A stretch of DNA of 35,116 bases from Barthelona sp. PAP020 (lineage: Eukaryota > Metamonada: BaSk clade), in NCBI GenBank assembly GCA_040182905.1, contig JARQWU010000091.1, positions 1-35,116 on the forward strand, read 5' to 3'. Positions 17,696-26,434 of the stretch are shown one piece after another; position 1 is the stretch's first letter, and each line of letters starts with the position of its first letter. The notes under the pieces were generated by a model. It searched no databases and was not told the origin of the DNA. It saw only the letters and a program-made list of their open reading frames with translations. The position numbers and the translations under genes are program-made.

Positions 17696-20587
17696 TTACT
17701 CACAATCAGTAAAATCAACTTTACTGTACAATACAAGATTCTTGAATCTTCTAAAAGATAAAATGATGTAATCCAAAGGAAACGCTGTATTTACAGTTCG
17801 AAACGTGAAAACTACTTCATCATCAATTTTCAAACCCATTCGCATTGAAGATAAAGATAACATGTGTGTATTTTCAGAAAATTCGTTGTCAATCAATAAA
17901 TTACCATCCTTTCCAATAATTTGAAATTTATTGCCATCTAAAACCAAAATACAATGATTTCCGGTTTGAATACAATGAATTGGGAATTTCGCATAGACAT
18001 TTTTGGCAATGTTATTAATTTGTCTTTCATAAGTGGGATCAATTTTTACCATCACTTCACATTCCACTGGTTCACCTTTAACTTGAGTTGAAGACACAGG
18101 AATTGCTACAATTTTTAACATTTGGTTAATATCATCCGGGGAAGCATGGTACTGCAAAGAACCTGCTGATGAAAAAATAACTTTATCATTTCTTTGAATT
18201 GAAAAAATGTGCGATCCTGGATTGCCTCCCTTATAAATATAATTACAACGTAACAAAGATGATGAATACCCTTCAAAATTCAAAGAAAAATCAATAAACT
18301 CAGGGGCTGAAGCTTCAACAACACAAGGGAATATTACCGTAAGATCATTCTCACAATTGAATTTTTTACAGCAATCAAAATTTGCTCCCAATTTACAATC
18401 ACTTGCTTGAGGTGGTATTATAAAATCAAAGGTTCCCTTTAAAGGAGCAAAAACTTTCTTTAACACTTTTCTCTTTTTCCCACGTTGAGCAAACCACCTC
18501 AACAACAATTTGTGTTTCACTTTACCATCAGGCACAAATTCCCACTCCAAGTGGGCTGTGTAACCCTCTCCACACATACCTGAAAGTTCAAGTTTTTTCT
18601 TCACAAGATTTTCAGCCAATGTAGCATCTTCATACGGAATGACAGTTTCTTCTTCTTTTTCTTTTTTTTGAGCAATTTCTTTTTTGTTGTTTTCAAGTTC
18701 AACAATAGTTTCTTCTTCTGTTTTTTTTTCTGTTGTTGGTTCTTTGTTTTCTTCAAACACATTATTTTCCAATTTTTCACATAGTTTAATATTATCAATA
18801 GCTTGAGTGAGTGATGGCGCATCTATCAGTCTTTTGGGACATTCACATTCCCAAAAATTGGATTCAACACTGTCACCATGAATTCCATCAGATGAACATA
18901 TTTCTTCCATACAAATGCAACATAACCAACAATTTTCATCCTTAACAAGAATATCTAAACACTCACTGCAAAAATGATGCCCACAAGTACAAGTTAATCG
19001 CTCACAGCCCTCATCAACCCCTGATGGGCTATGAATGTAGTTGCGACCACATAAAATACACATATCATCAGATTGAGTGAGTATTCGAAAAGGTTGATTG
19101 GGATCATCTGGATCTGAGGGCCAACAAGCATATGAGATAGTTTCATGAGCAGTAAAAATCAATTGTTCTGTATCCGCCCATTCAAGATCAGTCATAGTAG
19201 TCTCAAACATATTGCCTAACTCTTCAAAAGCAGATTCAAATTCTTCTTCAAAACAACCTTCCCAACATGAAGGTCCTTTGCCAAACCTTTTGAAAGACAA
19301 AGAATGGTTTTTCATCAATTCTGCTAATTCATCAGAGTAACAGAAATCTTCAACATTCGAATTATCATTCAATTGATCTGGAACATAATATGTCAATCCA
19401 TAACAATGAGATGAATGTGCAAATGAAGGTTGTCGACACCAAGTTGATTGATCCTCCAATTGATAAGAACAAGGCATAATTAAATTATAAAAATGTAAAA
19501 GATCTCCATAGAGATTTCGAATATTCATTTCACCAACAATCAAAGAATAAATAATCAGAAGATAGATTCCTGATTGAATTGCAACAGAAAACTCATCTTC
19601 TTGCAAATAACCCAACATTCCTACAACCACACGAACAACCGCATTCAATATTGGATGTAAATCCAATTCAGCTGCCAATTGAAGATGTAAATAAGGAACT
19701 GGTGGGGAAAATGTATCGACATCAAATAAAATTGAGCGTGTCCAAATGAACTGATTTATCATTTGTTTGAGATTCAATGGAATATGATGATTTCTAAATA
19801 AAACTTGGCATTTATCCAATTGCTTTGAAAAATATTGCACATTATCTGCAGATAAACCATTACTTTGACAAGGTATCAGTAATAAAGAGCTGTTTGATGA
19901 AAAATAACCATCTTTATCAAAAATATGAGTGAATCTTCTTGTAAAGAAACCAACGTCTCTGATACTGTCTGGTTCGTTCAGCAACAAAACAACAATAAAA
20001 GGTTTGATAAATCCCAACGATTGATCACTGATAGAACAAATTAAATTGGCAATACTATTTGCTAATTCTGTTGATTCAGGCTTTTCAAAAGTACAAAATA
20101 ATATCACAGGTGTCAAATGAGTAAAAAATCGTAAATATAAAGATGAACCATAAGATATATTTGGTAAAAATTCATACTTACCTGAAAAAATGAAAGCACC
20201 AAGAAAATCATGTTGAAATTGCAATTTTAAAGGCCACTCAACTAAAAAAACTTCATCATCAAAGTCAGAATCCAAAATGGTTTTTGAAAACTCAGGAAAT
20301 AACACAGAGTAAGCATATTTTGTTGCTTTATTGGACCCAACAAAACTGCAAAAATAACAACAAGCTCGAAATTTTGCATCAATGAGTTTAATTTGTTTTA
20401 ATTCCTGCAGTGTTTTGAAATTTAAAAATAAATTTTCATCCGAGACTTTGCCAACATACCAATAACGATGAATAACTTCTTCAACTTTTTCAATACCATG
20501 TACTTTTTTTGTATGTCTGCAATTTTTGCATATATTAGGATTAAATGGGTGTGGTTCAAAGTTATTTTCTTCACAACAATCACACAT
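17696..20587 (-). CDS. Zn-finger/RING-like protein with C-terminal AIR9-type repeats
   Basis: A 963-aa protein starting at ATG 20587. The first 30 residues form a Cys/His cluster: C2, C4, C5, then a PHPFN turn and C20-x2-C23-x6-H30, a probable zinc site. Residues about 80-450 are a mixed globular region of unknown fold. At about 510-566 there is a second Cys-rich module (CILC ... CTCGHHFCSEC ... CCIC) that looks like a RING or related treble-clef domain. A Glu/Lys-rich linker follows (about 600-660). The C-terminal 300 residues resemble AIR9 (A9) immunoglobulin-like repeats, with LRWFAQR...GTFDFIIPP and IFSIQRND...LQYHASPDDI patterns, and then the family's terminal domain. AIR9 of plants is a microtubule-associated protein. 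The gene is head-to-head with gamma-tubulin across 145 bp. A ubiquitin-ligase role is possible only if the RING-like module is real. Confidence 0.72.
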   Translation of the reverse strand: MCDCCEENNFEPHPFNPNICKNCRHTKKVHGIEKVEEVIHRYWYVGKVSDENLFLNFKTLQELKQIKLIDAKFRACCYFCSFVGSNKATKYAYSVLFPEFSKTILDSDFDDEVFLVEWPLKLQFQHDFLGAFIFSGKYEFLPNISYGSSLYLRFFTHLTPVILFCTFEKPESTELANSIANLICSISDQSLGFIKPFIVVLLLNEPDSIRDVGFFTRRFTHIFDKDGYFSSNSSLLLIPCQSNGLSADNVQYFSKQLDKCQVLFRNHHIPLNLKQMINQFIWTRSILFDVDTFSPPVPYLHLQLAAELDLHPILNAVVRVVVGMLGYLQEDEFSVAIQSGIYLLIIYSLIVGEMNIRNLYGDLLHFYNLIMPCSYQLEDQSTWCRQPSFAHSSHCYGLTYYVPDQLNDNSNVEDFCYSDELAELMKNHSLSFKRFGKGPSCWEGCFEEEFESAFEELGNMFETTMTDLEWADTEQLIFTAHETISYACWPSDPDDPNQPFRILTQSDDMCILCGRNYIHSPSGVDEGCERLTCTCGHHFCSECLDILVKDENCWLCCICMEEICSSDGIHGDSVESNFWECECPKRLIDAPSLTQAIDNIKLCEKLENNVFEENKEPTTEKKTEEETIVELENNKKEIAQKKEKEEETVIPYEDATLAENLVKKKLELSGMCGEGYTAHLEWEFVPDGKVKHKLLLRWFAQRGKKRKVLKKVFAPLKGTFDFIIPPQASDCKLGANFDCCKKFNCENDLTVIFPCVVEASAPEFIDFSLNFEGYSSSLLRCNYIYKGGNPGSHIFSIQRNDKVIFSSAGSLQYHASPDDINQMLKIVAIPVSSTQVKGEPVECEVMVKIDPTYERQINNIAKNVYAKFPIHCIQTGNHCILVLDGNKFQIIGKDGNLLIDNEFSENTHMLSLSSMRMGLKIDDEVVFTFRTVNTAFPLDYIILSFRRFKNLVLYSKVDFTDCE

Positions 20588-20732
20588 TACATAAAAATCA
20601 ATTTTTAGTGATTTGAAACTTTAAAATTTCTTCTTTTTTATTGTTGTTTATAAATATCTGTAAAAAGAAGTGAAGAAATAGAGGACTTATTGAAAAAGGG
20701 CAGTTTTTTATTTTTGTTTGTTTTTCAATTTA
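20588..20732. promoter_or_regulatory. Shared divergent promoter region, AIR9-like gene / gamma-tubulin
   Basis: The 145 bp between two divergent ATGs. On the plus side TTTCAATT at 20723-20730 ends three bases before the gamma-tubulin ATG and resembles a trichomonad-type initiator. On the minus side a TTTCAAATCA stretch lies about 30 bases before the other ATG, and a TATTTATAAA-like sequence lies in the middle. Transcription start sites are inferred, not shown. Confidence 0.45.
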
Positions 20733-22055
20733 ATGCCCCGAGAGATTATTTCGATTCAAGTAGGTCAATGTGGAAACCAAATAGGAACCGAATTTTGGCA
20801 AACATTGGCCAAAGAACATGGGATATCTCCTGATGGTACAGTTGAACAGGAATCTCAAGATAGCAGTGACCGTAAAGATGTTTTTTTTTATCAAGGAGAT
20901 GATAATCGATATATTCCAAGAGCTTTACTGTGGGATCTTGAACCGAGAGTTGTAAACAGTGTTTTACAAAGTACTTGGGGTCGTTTTTATCATCCAGAAA
21001 ATGTTTTTACTTCTTCTGATGGCGCCGGAAATAATTGGTCAAATGGATACGAGCAAGCTCAACAATATGCTGAAAAATTATTGCATATGTTAGAGAGAGA
21101 AGCTGAGGGTAGTGATTCCTTGGAGGGATTTAATGTAACACATTCTATCGCTGGTGGAACAGGTTCTGGTGTTGGTAGTTGGTTATTGGAACAGTTGGAA
21201 GACAGATATCCAAAAAAGTTAATACAAGCGTACTCTGTTTTTCCAGATAGACAATCTGATGTTGTTATTCAACCATATAATTGTATGTTAACTTCAAAAC
21301 GTTTGGCTTTGCATGCAGACAGTGTTGTTGTTCTTGATAATGCCGCACTCAACAGAATCACAGAAAGATATAGTTCAACTTCTGCAGCATCTATTGAAGA
21401 AACAAATTCGCTCATTGCAACTGTTATGGCAGCTTCAACTAACACACTCAGATATCCATCTTTCATGAATAATGACCTTGTCTCTTTAATTAGTGCTTTG
21501 ATTCCCACACCTAGATTACATTTTTTGATGACGAGTTACACCCCATTGGTAACAGGACGTTTAACACAAACAGTTAGAAAAACATCCGTGCCTGTGATTA
21601 TGAAACGTCTTCTTCAACCAGATAATATAATGATGTCAGCTTCAATTCGCAAAGGAATGTTCATTTCAGTACTGAATATTATTCAAGGTGAAGCGGATCC
21701 TGCTGAAGTTCATCGTGCCTTGTCAAATATAAAGAGTTTGCAAGGTAAACAAGGAGGATTGGATTTTATTCCTTGGGGGCCTGCATCAATTCATGTGGCA
21801 TTAACACGAAAATCTTCCTTTGTGAAAACTGGGCATAAAGTTTCTGGATTGATGTTGGCAAACCATACCAATGTTAAGTCTTTATTTGAACGAAGTGCAA
21901 ATGATTTCCAAATGCTGTATGAAAGGAAAGCTTTTTTGAACCATTTTGAAGACATGCCTGACAGAGAATCAGAATTTGAAGATTCTTTGGAAACGGTTAA
22001 AAATCTTGTACAAGAATATAGAAATTGTGAAAGAGAAGATTTTATTCAGCAATAA
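20733..22055 (+). CDS. TUBG: Gamma-tubulin
   Basis: A 440-aa protein starting [18 protein letters not shown] at the ATG 20733. Gamma-tubulin nucleates microtubules at basal bodies, centrosomes and spindle poles within the gamma-tubulin ring complex. The N-terminal GQCGNQIG nucleotide loop, the WDLEPRVVN strand, and the tubulin signature GGTGSGVGS near residue 145 are intact. The PREII start, the HPENVF segment, and the [14 protein letters not shown] strand in the C-terminal half mark it as gamma rather than alpha or beta. The length agrees with the family (about 450). The C-terminus is short and not Glu-rich, as expected for gamma. The stop TAA lies in an AATAAA context. Confidence 0.97.
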   Translation: MPREIISIQVGQCGNQIGTEFWQTLAKEHGISPDGTVEQESQDSSDRKDVFFYQGDDNRYIPRALLWDLEPRVVNSVLQSTWGRFYHPENVFTSSDGAGNNWSNGYEQAQQYAEKLLHMLEREAEGSDSLEGFNVTHSIAGGTGSGVGSWLLEQLEDRYPKKLIQAYSVFPDRQSDVVIQPYNCMLTSKRLALHADSVVVLDNAALNRITERYSSTSAASIEETNSLIATVMAASTNTLRYPSFMNNDLVSLISALIPTPRLHFLMTSYTPLVTGRLTQTVRKTSVPVIMKRLLQPDNIMMSASIRKGMFISVLNIIQGEADPAEVHRALSNIKSLQGKQGGLDFIPWGPASIHVALTRKSSFVKTGHKVSGLMLANHTNVKSLFERSANDFQMLYERKAFLNHFEDMPDRESEFEDSLETVKNLVQEYRNCEREDFIQQ

Positions 22056-22221
22056 ATTTCCAAAATTATTTTTGTTCTTTGTGACCTGAACCTTTTAAAA
22101 CTAATTGAACATTGAAAAAAGATAGTTCAACAAAAACTATAAAAAAATATTGGAAATAAATTCGTAAAATCAAAAGAACTCAATGTTTTTGAAATTGAAA
22201 TTACAAAAAAAAAACTTGTTT

Positions 22222-23289
22222 TTACAATTCAAATGCTAACATTGCTGTTGCAAACGCTTGAAAAGGGGTAAATGGAGCTGAAAAGTCAAGAATGTAACTA
22301 TCTTTACCCATTTTTCCAAATTGCAAGATGACTTCATCTTCGTTCGAGGAAATATTCAATTTTTCTCTCTGCTCATCTTTCATTGTGATTTGGAAGTTTT
22401 TAATTGAGTTTTGAATTATTCTGTTTTCAAAATTCAAACTGTATACTTGTTTTTCGTAATCCCAACTTGGATTTTTTGTGAATAAACGATAATAATGATC
22501 ACTACTTGTACTTAAAAAGGGAGCATTCTTAATCATGCTCTCTAAACTGTGAGTGTCATTTTCTACTTTGGGTTTGAATACACATTTTTCATCAGGTAAA
22601 TAAACATTCACTGCAAAATGGTGTTGATTCGCCAAAAAATCTGAAATATTTGATGGTTTGACAAAAACACCTAATTCGGTTCGACTTTGGGTTTCCAATA
22701 AGATGTCTAATTCATTTTTAGAGGCATTAGCATGGTTAGCCAAAATATGTTTAGGAGATTCCCCAAAATCATACAAAACCCATGCATCACTAAATCTTCC
22801 TTTTTCCAATTTTCCCAGATAATTATTTGATTCTCTCATCATATTTATATTTGAATCAAAAAATTCGAATGAAGATCCAGATAATTGGGATTTATATTCA
22901 GCAGACATTAAAAATTCATCAGGATTTTCACAATACAGATAATATTTCTTTGTGCTGCCAAAAGTCCCTGATTTTTCCCTCATAACTCGACATTGAAAAG
23001 TTAATCCAATGGGCAATGGAGTGTTAAAAAAATTCTTTCTAGCCTGAATATCATTCACATTAGGAATAATCAATTGATTTTGAAGACTTGGATTTGAAGA
23101 TACAGTTTTTTTTTTATTTGAAAAGTCATTTTCATTAGAAAATTCCATTTTCATGGTTGATAAAGCGGTTAAATTATTATTTCGTGTCATATTCTTATCA
23201 TTTCTTTCATAAATTACATTTTTTGAAGATTTTGTGTGGTTTTGTAAATCAGAAGATTTTTTGAAACTGTATTTAGAATTTTTAAACAT
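22222..23289 (-). CDS. Tubby-domain (TULP-like) protein
   Basis: A 355-aa protein with a polar, Ser/Asn/Lys-rich N-terminus (about 1-85) followed by a Tubby domain. Tubby domains are beta-barrels around a central helix that bind phosphoinositides, and they link membrane lipids to ciliary trafficking in animals. Seen here: FQCRVMREKSG at the start of the barrel (family FxCRITRDK); YYLYCE; NYLGKLEKGRFSDAWVLYDFG (family [21 protein letters not shown]); RTELGVFVKPSN; SWDYEKQVYSLNFENRIIQNSIKNFQI (family [28 protein letters not shown]); and the terminal QFGKMGKDSYILDFSAPFTPFQAFATAMLAFE, matching the FGR...F.MDY..P....QAFAI signature. No F-box is seen. Confidence 0.93.
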   Translation of the reverse strand: MFKNSKYSFKKSSDLQNHTKSSKNVIYERNDKNMTRNNNLTALSTMKMEFSNENDFSNKKKTVSSNPSLQNQLIIPNVNDIQARKNFFNTPLPIGLTFQCRVMREKSGTFGSTKKYYLYCENPDEFLMSAEYKSQLSGSSFEFFDSNINMMRESNNYLGKLEKGRFSDAWVLYDFGESPKHILANHANASKNELDILLETQSRTELGVFVKPSNISDFLANQHHFAVNVYLPDEKCVFKPKVENDTHSLESMIKNAPFLSTSSDHYYRLFTKNPSWDYEKQVYSLNFENRIIQNSIKNFQITMKDEQREKLNISSNEDEVILQFGKMGKDSYILDFSAPFTPFQAFATAMLAFEL

Positions 23290-23441
23290 GAAGGTTCAAC
23301 AAAAAAAAAAAGATTTTGAGAGATTCCCATCAAATCAAAACCAGAATTGTCAAAAACTCTTTTTTTTCATGTTTTTACCGTTTTTTTCAAAAATTTCATA
23401 TTTTCAGCAATAAAGAAAAGAAAAAAAGATAAATTATCTGT

Positions 23442-24809
23442 TTATTCAACATCAGTATCGACCATTTCAAACCAATTGTAATTATTTATATTGTAAATCT
23501 GAAAACCTGAAATTGCATCAAACAAAAAATCAATAGTAATGACTGGAATACCTCCATATTTTCTTTGAATGTTTTCTGCCCTGTGTCGTGCTAAATCTAA
23601 TGAAGCCATCACAACTTTATTATTTTTTTCGGGAATTTGAGTTTTTCCTCTCGTAAATACAACTTGACCCTCTAATAGTTCAATCATTTGCGCAACTATT
23701 TTTCGTTCCAATCCAAAGTTGTCTCCTGCAAGAATAAAAGACCATTCTTTAAACAATTTAGCTGAACCTAACTCCTTTCTTCTTTCAAATCCACCTAATT
23801 TGTCACCAATTCCATCAGCCAGATATTGTTTGAAGGAAAGTAGTTTATTCACTTTTAAAGACCGCAGTAACCATTCAGCAGCGACAATAGGAAGTCCATA
23901 AATCATTGCATATAAAGTTTTTATGTTTCTAGGAGCACATCCATTATTTGTCAAAGGTGTGACAAGAATATCTGCATCATCAATGTTAGATGTCACGTCA
24001 TATTCATCAAAACCACGACAATTCAGCATCTTTTTATGTAACTCTTCTCTTTTTATTACTTTTGAAAATAAAATTTGTTGCTTTTTGTCTTCACATGTGT
24101 TCCCATCGTTTTCATCTTCAGTTTCACTTGATTTTTCAATAAAATGTTCACATTTGTTATTTTTGGTATCACTATTCGATACAAAAGATGAATTTATGGC
24201 AGGTTGAGTTTCATTTTCAGAACCAGAATTTGGTGCCATAGCAGATGCTTCCACAACATCTGTCTCTGACCCAGAGGATTCTTTATTGCTGGTTTCGATA
24301 TGATCAATTGGTTTATTATTTTTTTGAGCGTTTTCTTTCTTTTCATTAACAGTTTGAGTCAAATCACCATATTCTTTTTCGCTTTCAATCTCATTTTCGT
24401 CTTCTTCTACAATGGGTTCAAGAATGGGTTCGTGTTTAAAATCCGTAACTGATCCCCATCTGTTGTGATTTTTGATTCTCTTTTTGACAGAGGTTTTTTG
24501 ATAATGTCCTTGAGAAGCGTTAAATAGTTGCTGACTTTCGGTTAAAGGTTGTTGCAAAAGACATTCTTTTAATTGTTTAAAATTGTTGCATATGTCATTC
24601 ACAGCAATAACTGGAAATATCTGTCTTTTATTTGCTTCTTTTCTGCATTGAGGACATTTACCTGTTGCTTCGATAGCATAATATATACAATCAGAACAAA
24701 ACATATGCGAACATGGTAAAACATGTGCATCATAAATTAATCCATGACAAACTGCACATTTTAATGTCTTTTCCATATTATCTAAATGTTTTTTTGTTTC
24801 TTCATTCAT
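23442..24809 (-). CDS. RING plus tandem-BRCT protein (BRCA1/BARD1-like architecture)
   Basis: A 455-aa protein from the ATG at 24809 (MNEETKK). An upstream ATG at 24869 would add 20 residues, mostly encoded by poly-T and so less likely. The RING finger is complete: C18-x2-C21, C33-x-H35, C38-x2-C41, C52-x2-C55. It is followed by an AVNDICNNF helix like that after RAD18/BRCA1 RINGs. A Ser/Glu/Asn-rich acidic linker spans about 90-255. The C-terminus carries two BRCT repeats: the first contains DADILVTPL and GLPIVAAEWLLRSLKVNKLL, the second has WSFILAGDN, KIVAQMIELLEGQVV and VITIDFLFDAISGFQIYNINNYNW. This is an E3-ligase/phosphopeptide-reader layout used in DNA-damage signalling. No ankyrin repeats, as found in BARD1, are visible. 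Confidence 0.87.
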   Translation of the reverse strand: MNEETKKHLDNMEKTLKCAVCHGLIYDAHVLPCSHMFCSDCIYYAIEATGKCPQCRKEANKRQIFPVIAVNDICNNFKQLKECLLQQPLTESQQLFNASQGHYQKTSVKKRIKNHNRWGSVTDFKHEPILEPIVEEDENEIESEKEYGDLTQTVNEKKENAQKNNKPIDHIETSNKESSGSETDVVEASAMAPNSGSENETQPAINSSFVSNSDTKNNKCEHFIEKSSETEDENDGNTCEDKKQQILFSKVIKREELHKKMLNCRGFDEYDVTSNIDDADILVTPLTNNGCAPRNIKTLYAMIYGLPIVAAEWLLRSLKVNKLLSFKQYLADGIGDKLGGFERRKELGSAKLFKEWSFILAGDNFGLERKIVAQMIELLEGQVVFTRGKTQIPEKNNKVVMASLDLARHRAENIQRKYGGIPVITIDFLFDAISGFQIYNINNYNWFEMVDTDVE

Positions 24810-25055
24810 TTCATATTCTTTCTGAAAAAAAAAAACAAAAAAAAAATCTTCAATCTGGCATTTCAACATTTTAATTATTCAACAGAGAATTTGTTCTTTG
24901 TGTTCATTTTATTATTAAAGATCTTGGTATCACAAAAATGAATGTTTTTCGAAGGGAGATGAATGTGTTTTGAATAGTAACACATTATTTTTTAAAAGTT
25001 TTGATAATAACCCTGTAAACAAATAATAAACAAATTATTTATAAAAAACACACAT

Positions 25056-26272
25056 TTACATAACCATTTTCATGTAAGAAACATTCTTCGTATCTTTCTT
25101 TGCTACTTTTGCAACAGCCATTTCAAAATCTTCTTGAGTAACATGAACTCTTCTTTCTCTTAAAGCAAACATTCCTGCTTCTGTACAAACAGCTTTGATT
25201 TCTGCTCCTGAAAAGTCAGGCATCAAGTCAGTGATTTTTACAAAATCAATATCTCTGATGAGGTTCATTCTTCTTGAGTGAATTTTCAAAATTTGTAATC
25301 TACTTGCTTCATTTGGATGAGGGAATTCAATTTTTCTGTCAATTCGTCCAGGCCTTAACAATGCAGGGTCTAAAATATCAATTCGATTTGTAGCCATAAT
25401 AATTTTAATAGCTTTGGTAGATTCAAAGCCATCAACTTGATTTAACAATTCGAGCATAGTACGTTGAACTTCAGAATCAGAATTTTCACTTGCCCCTTCA
25501 CCTCTGCTTGAACCTATGCTGTCAACTTCATCCATAAAAATGATAGATGGTGCAGACTGTCTTGCCATTAAAAAGATTTCTCTCACTAATCTAGAACCCT
25601 CACCAATGTATTTTTGAACTAATTCTGAACCACTAACACGAATAAATGTACAATCTGTATGATGAGCAACAGCCCTTGCCAACAAGGTTTTTCCAGTTCC
25701 TGGAGGACCAAATAATAACACACCCTTCGGTTGAGCAATACCCAAAGATTCAAAAATTTGAGGATGTCTAATTGGTAATTCTATCACTTCTTTTATTTCA
25801 CGAATTTGATCGTCTAAACCTCCAATCATATCATAGGTGGAATCTGGAACCTTTTCCACTTTCATCAAACTGACTATAGGATCAATCTTTGATTGAAGAA
25901 TTTTATGAAGTTGCAAAGAATCATTTCTAAGTGCAACCCTCATGTTTGGTTGAAGAGTTGAAGAATCAACATTCTTTGCAACTTCAACAACATGTTGTCC
26001 TTCATGACCTAACTTAATTAAAGCTCGCTCTTTTCCCATCACTTTAACAACTGACCCTATTTGTGAACCAGCTTCCAACAAATGTTGAATTTCATCTTTC
26101 AACAATCTAACTATTAAAATTAGTAATTACAGTATTACAAATAAATAAATGTACCTTCATCATTAATTGTATCTCTTCTTGCCGATATACGAACCAGAGT
26201 TTCAGAAGCTTCTGCAACTTCCATTTCTAATCGTTCAATACGATCTCGTATGTATATTTCGCTGTTTTGCAT
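25056..26272 (-). CDS. RPT6: 26S proteasome regulatory AAA-ATPase Rpt6, one intron
   Basis: Two exons, 26272-26155 and 26110-25056, give 390 aa. Rpt6 (PSMC5/SUG1) is one of six ATPases of the 19S base that unfold and translocate ubiquitylated substrates. Exon 1 encodes the N-terminal coiled coil ([19 protein letters not shown]). The splice restores the family's VRLL junction before [15 protein letters not shown]. In exon 2 are the OB-fold, [15 protein letters not shown], Walker A GPPGTGKT, Walker [16 protein letters not shown], the [25 protein letters not shown] region with arginine fingers, and [24 protein letters not shown] and the [18 protein letters not shown] tail identify Rpt6 among the six paralogues. 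Without the intron the ORF has no ATG start. The terminal residues end in MKMVM rather than the usual FKLWK-like HbYX-free end. Confidence 0.96.
26111..26154 (-). other. 44-nt spliceosomal intron of the Rpt6 gene
   Basis: On the minus strand the intron begins GTACATTTATTT and ends TTACTAATTTTAATAG. It interrupts the codon for Val41-equivalent after its first base (phase 1): exon 1 ends ...GATGAAG and exon 2 starts TTAGATTG, giving D-E-V-R-L-L. The VRLL join matches the conserved Rpt6 sequence exactly. The TACTAAT element near the 3' end is a good branch-point candidate. It contains in-frame stops, so it must be removed to produce the protein. Confidence 0.9.
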
Positions 26273-26434
26273 TTTAATTATTCAAAATTATTGATAAATT
26301 CGAGAACAAAAGCAAAATGAAAAACTTGTTTACAGAGATCAACACTGAAATTTTTTTTTTTTTCCCTTTTTGAAATGTTATTGTAAAAATAAAGACTAAA
26401 TAAATGTTTACTATACCTTAAATATCTGAAATTA

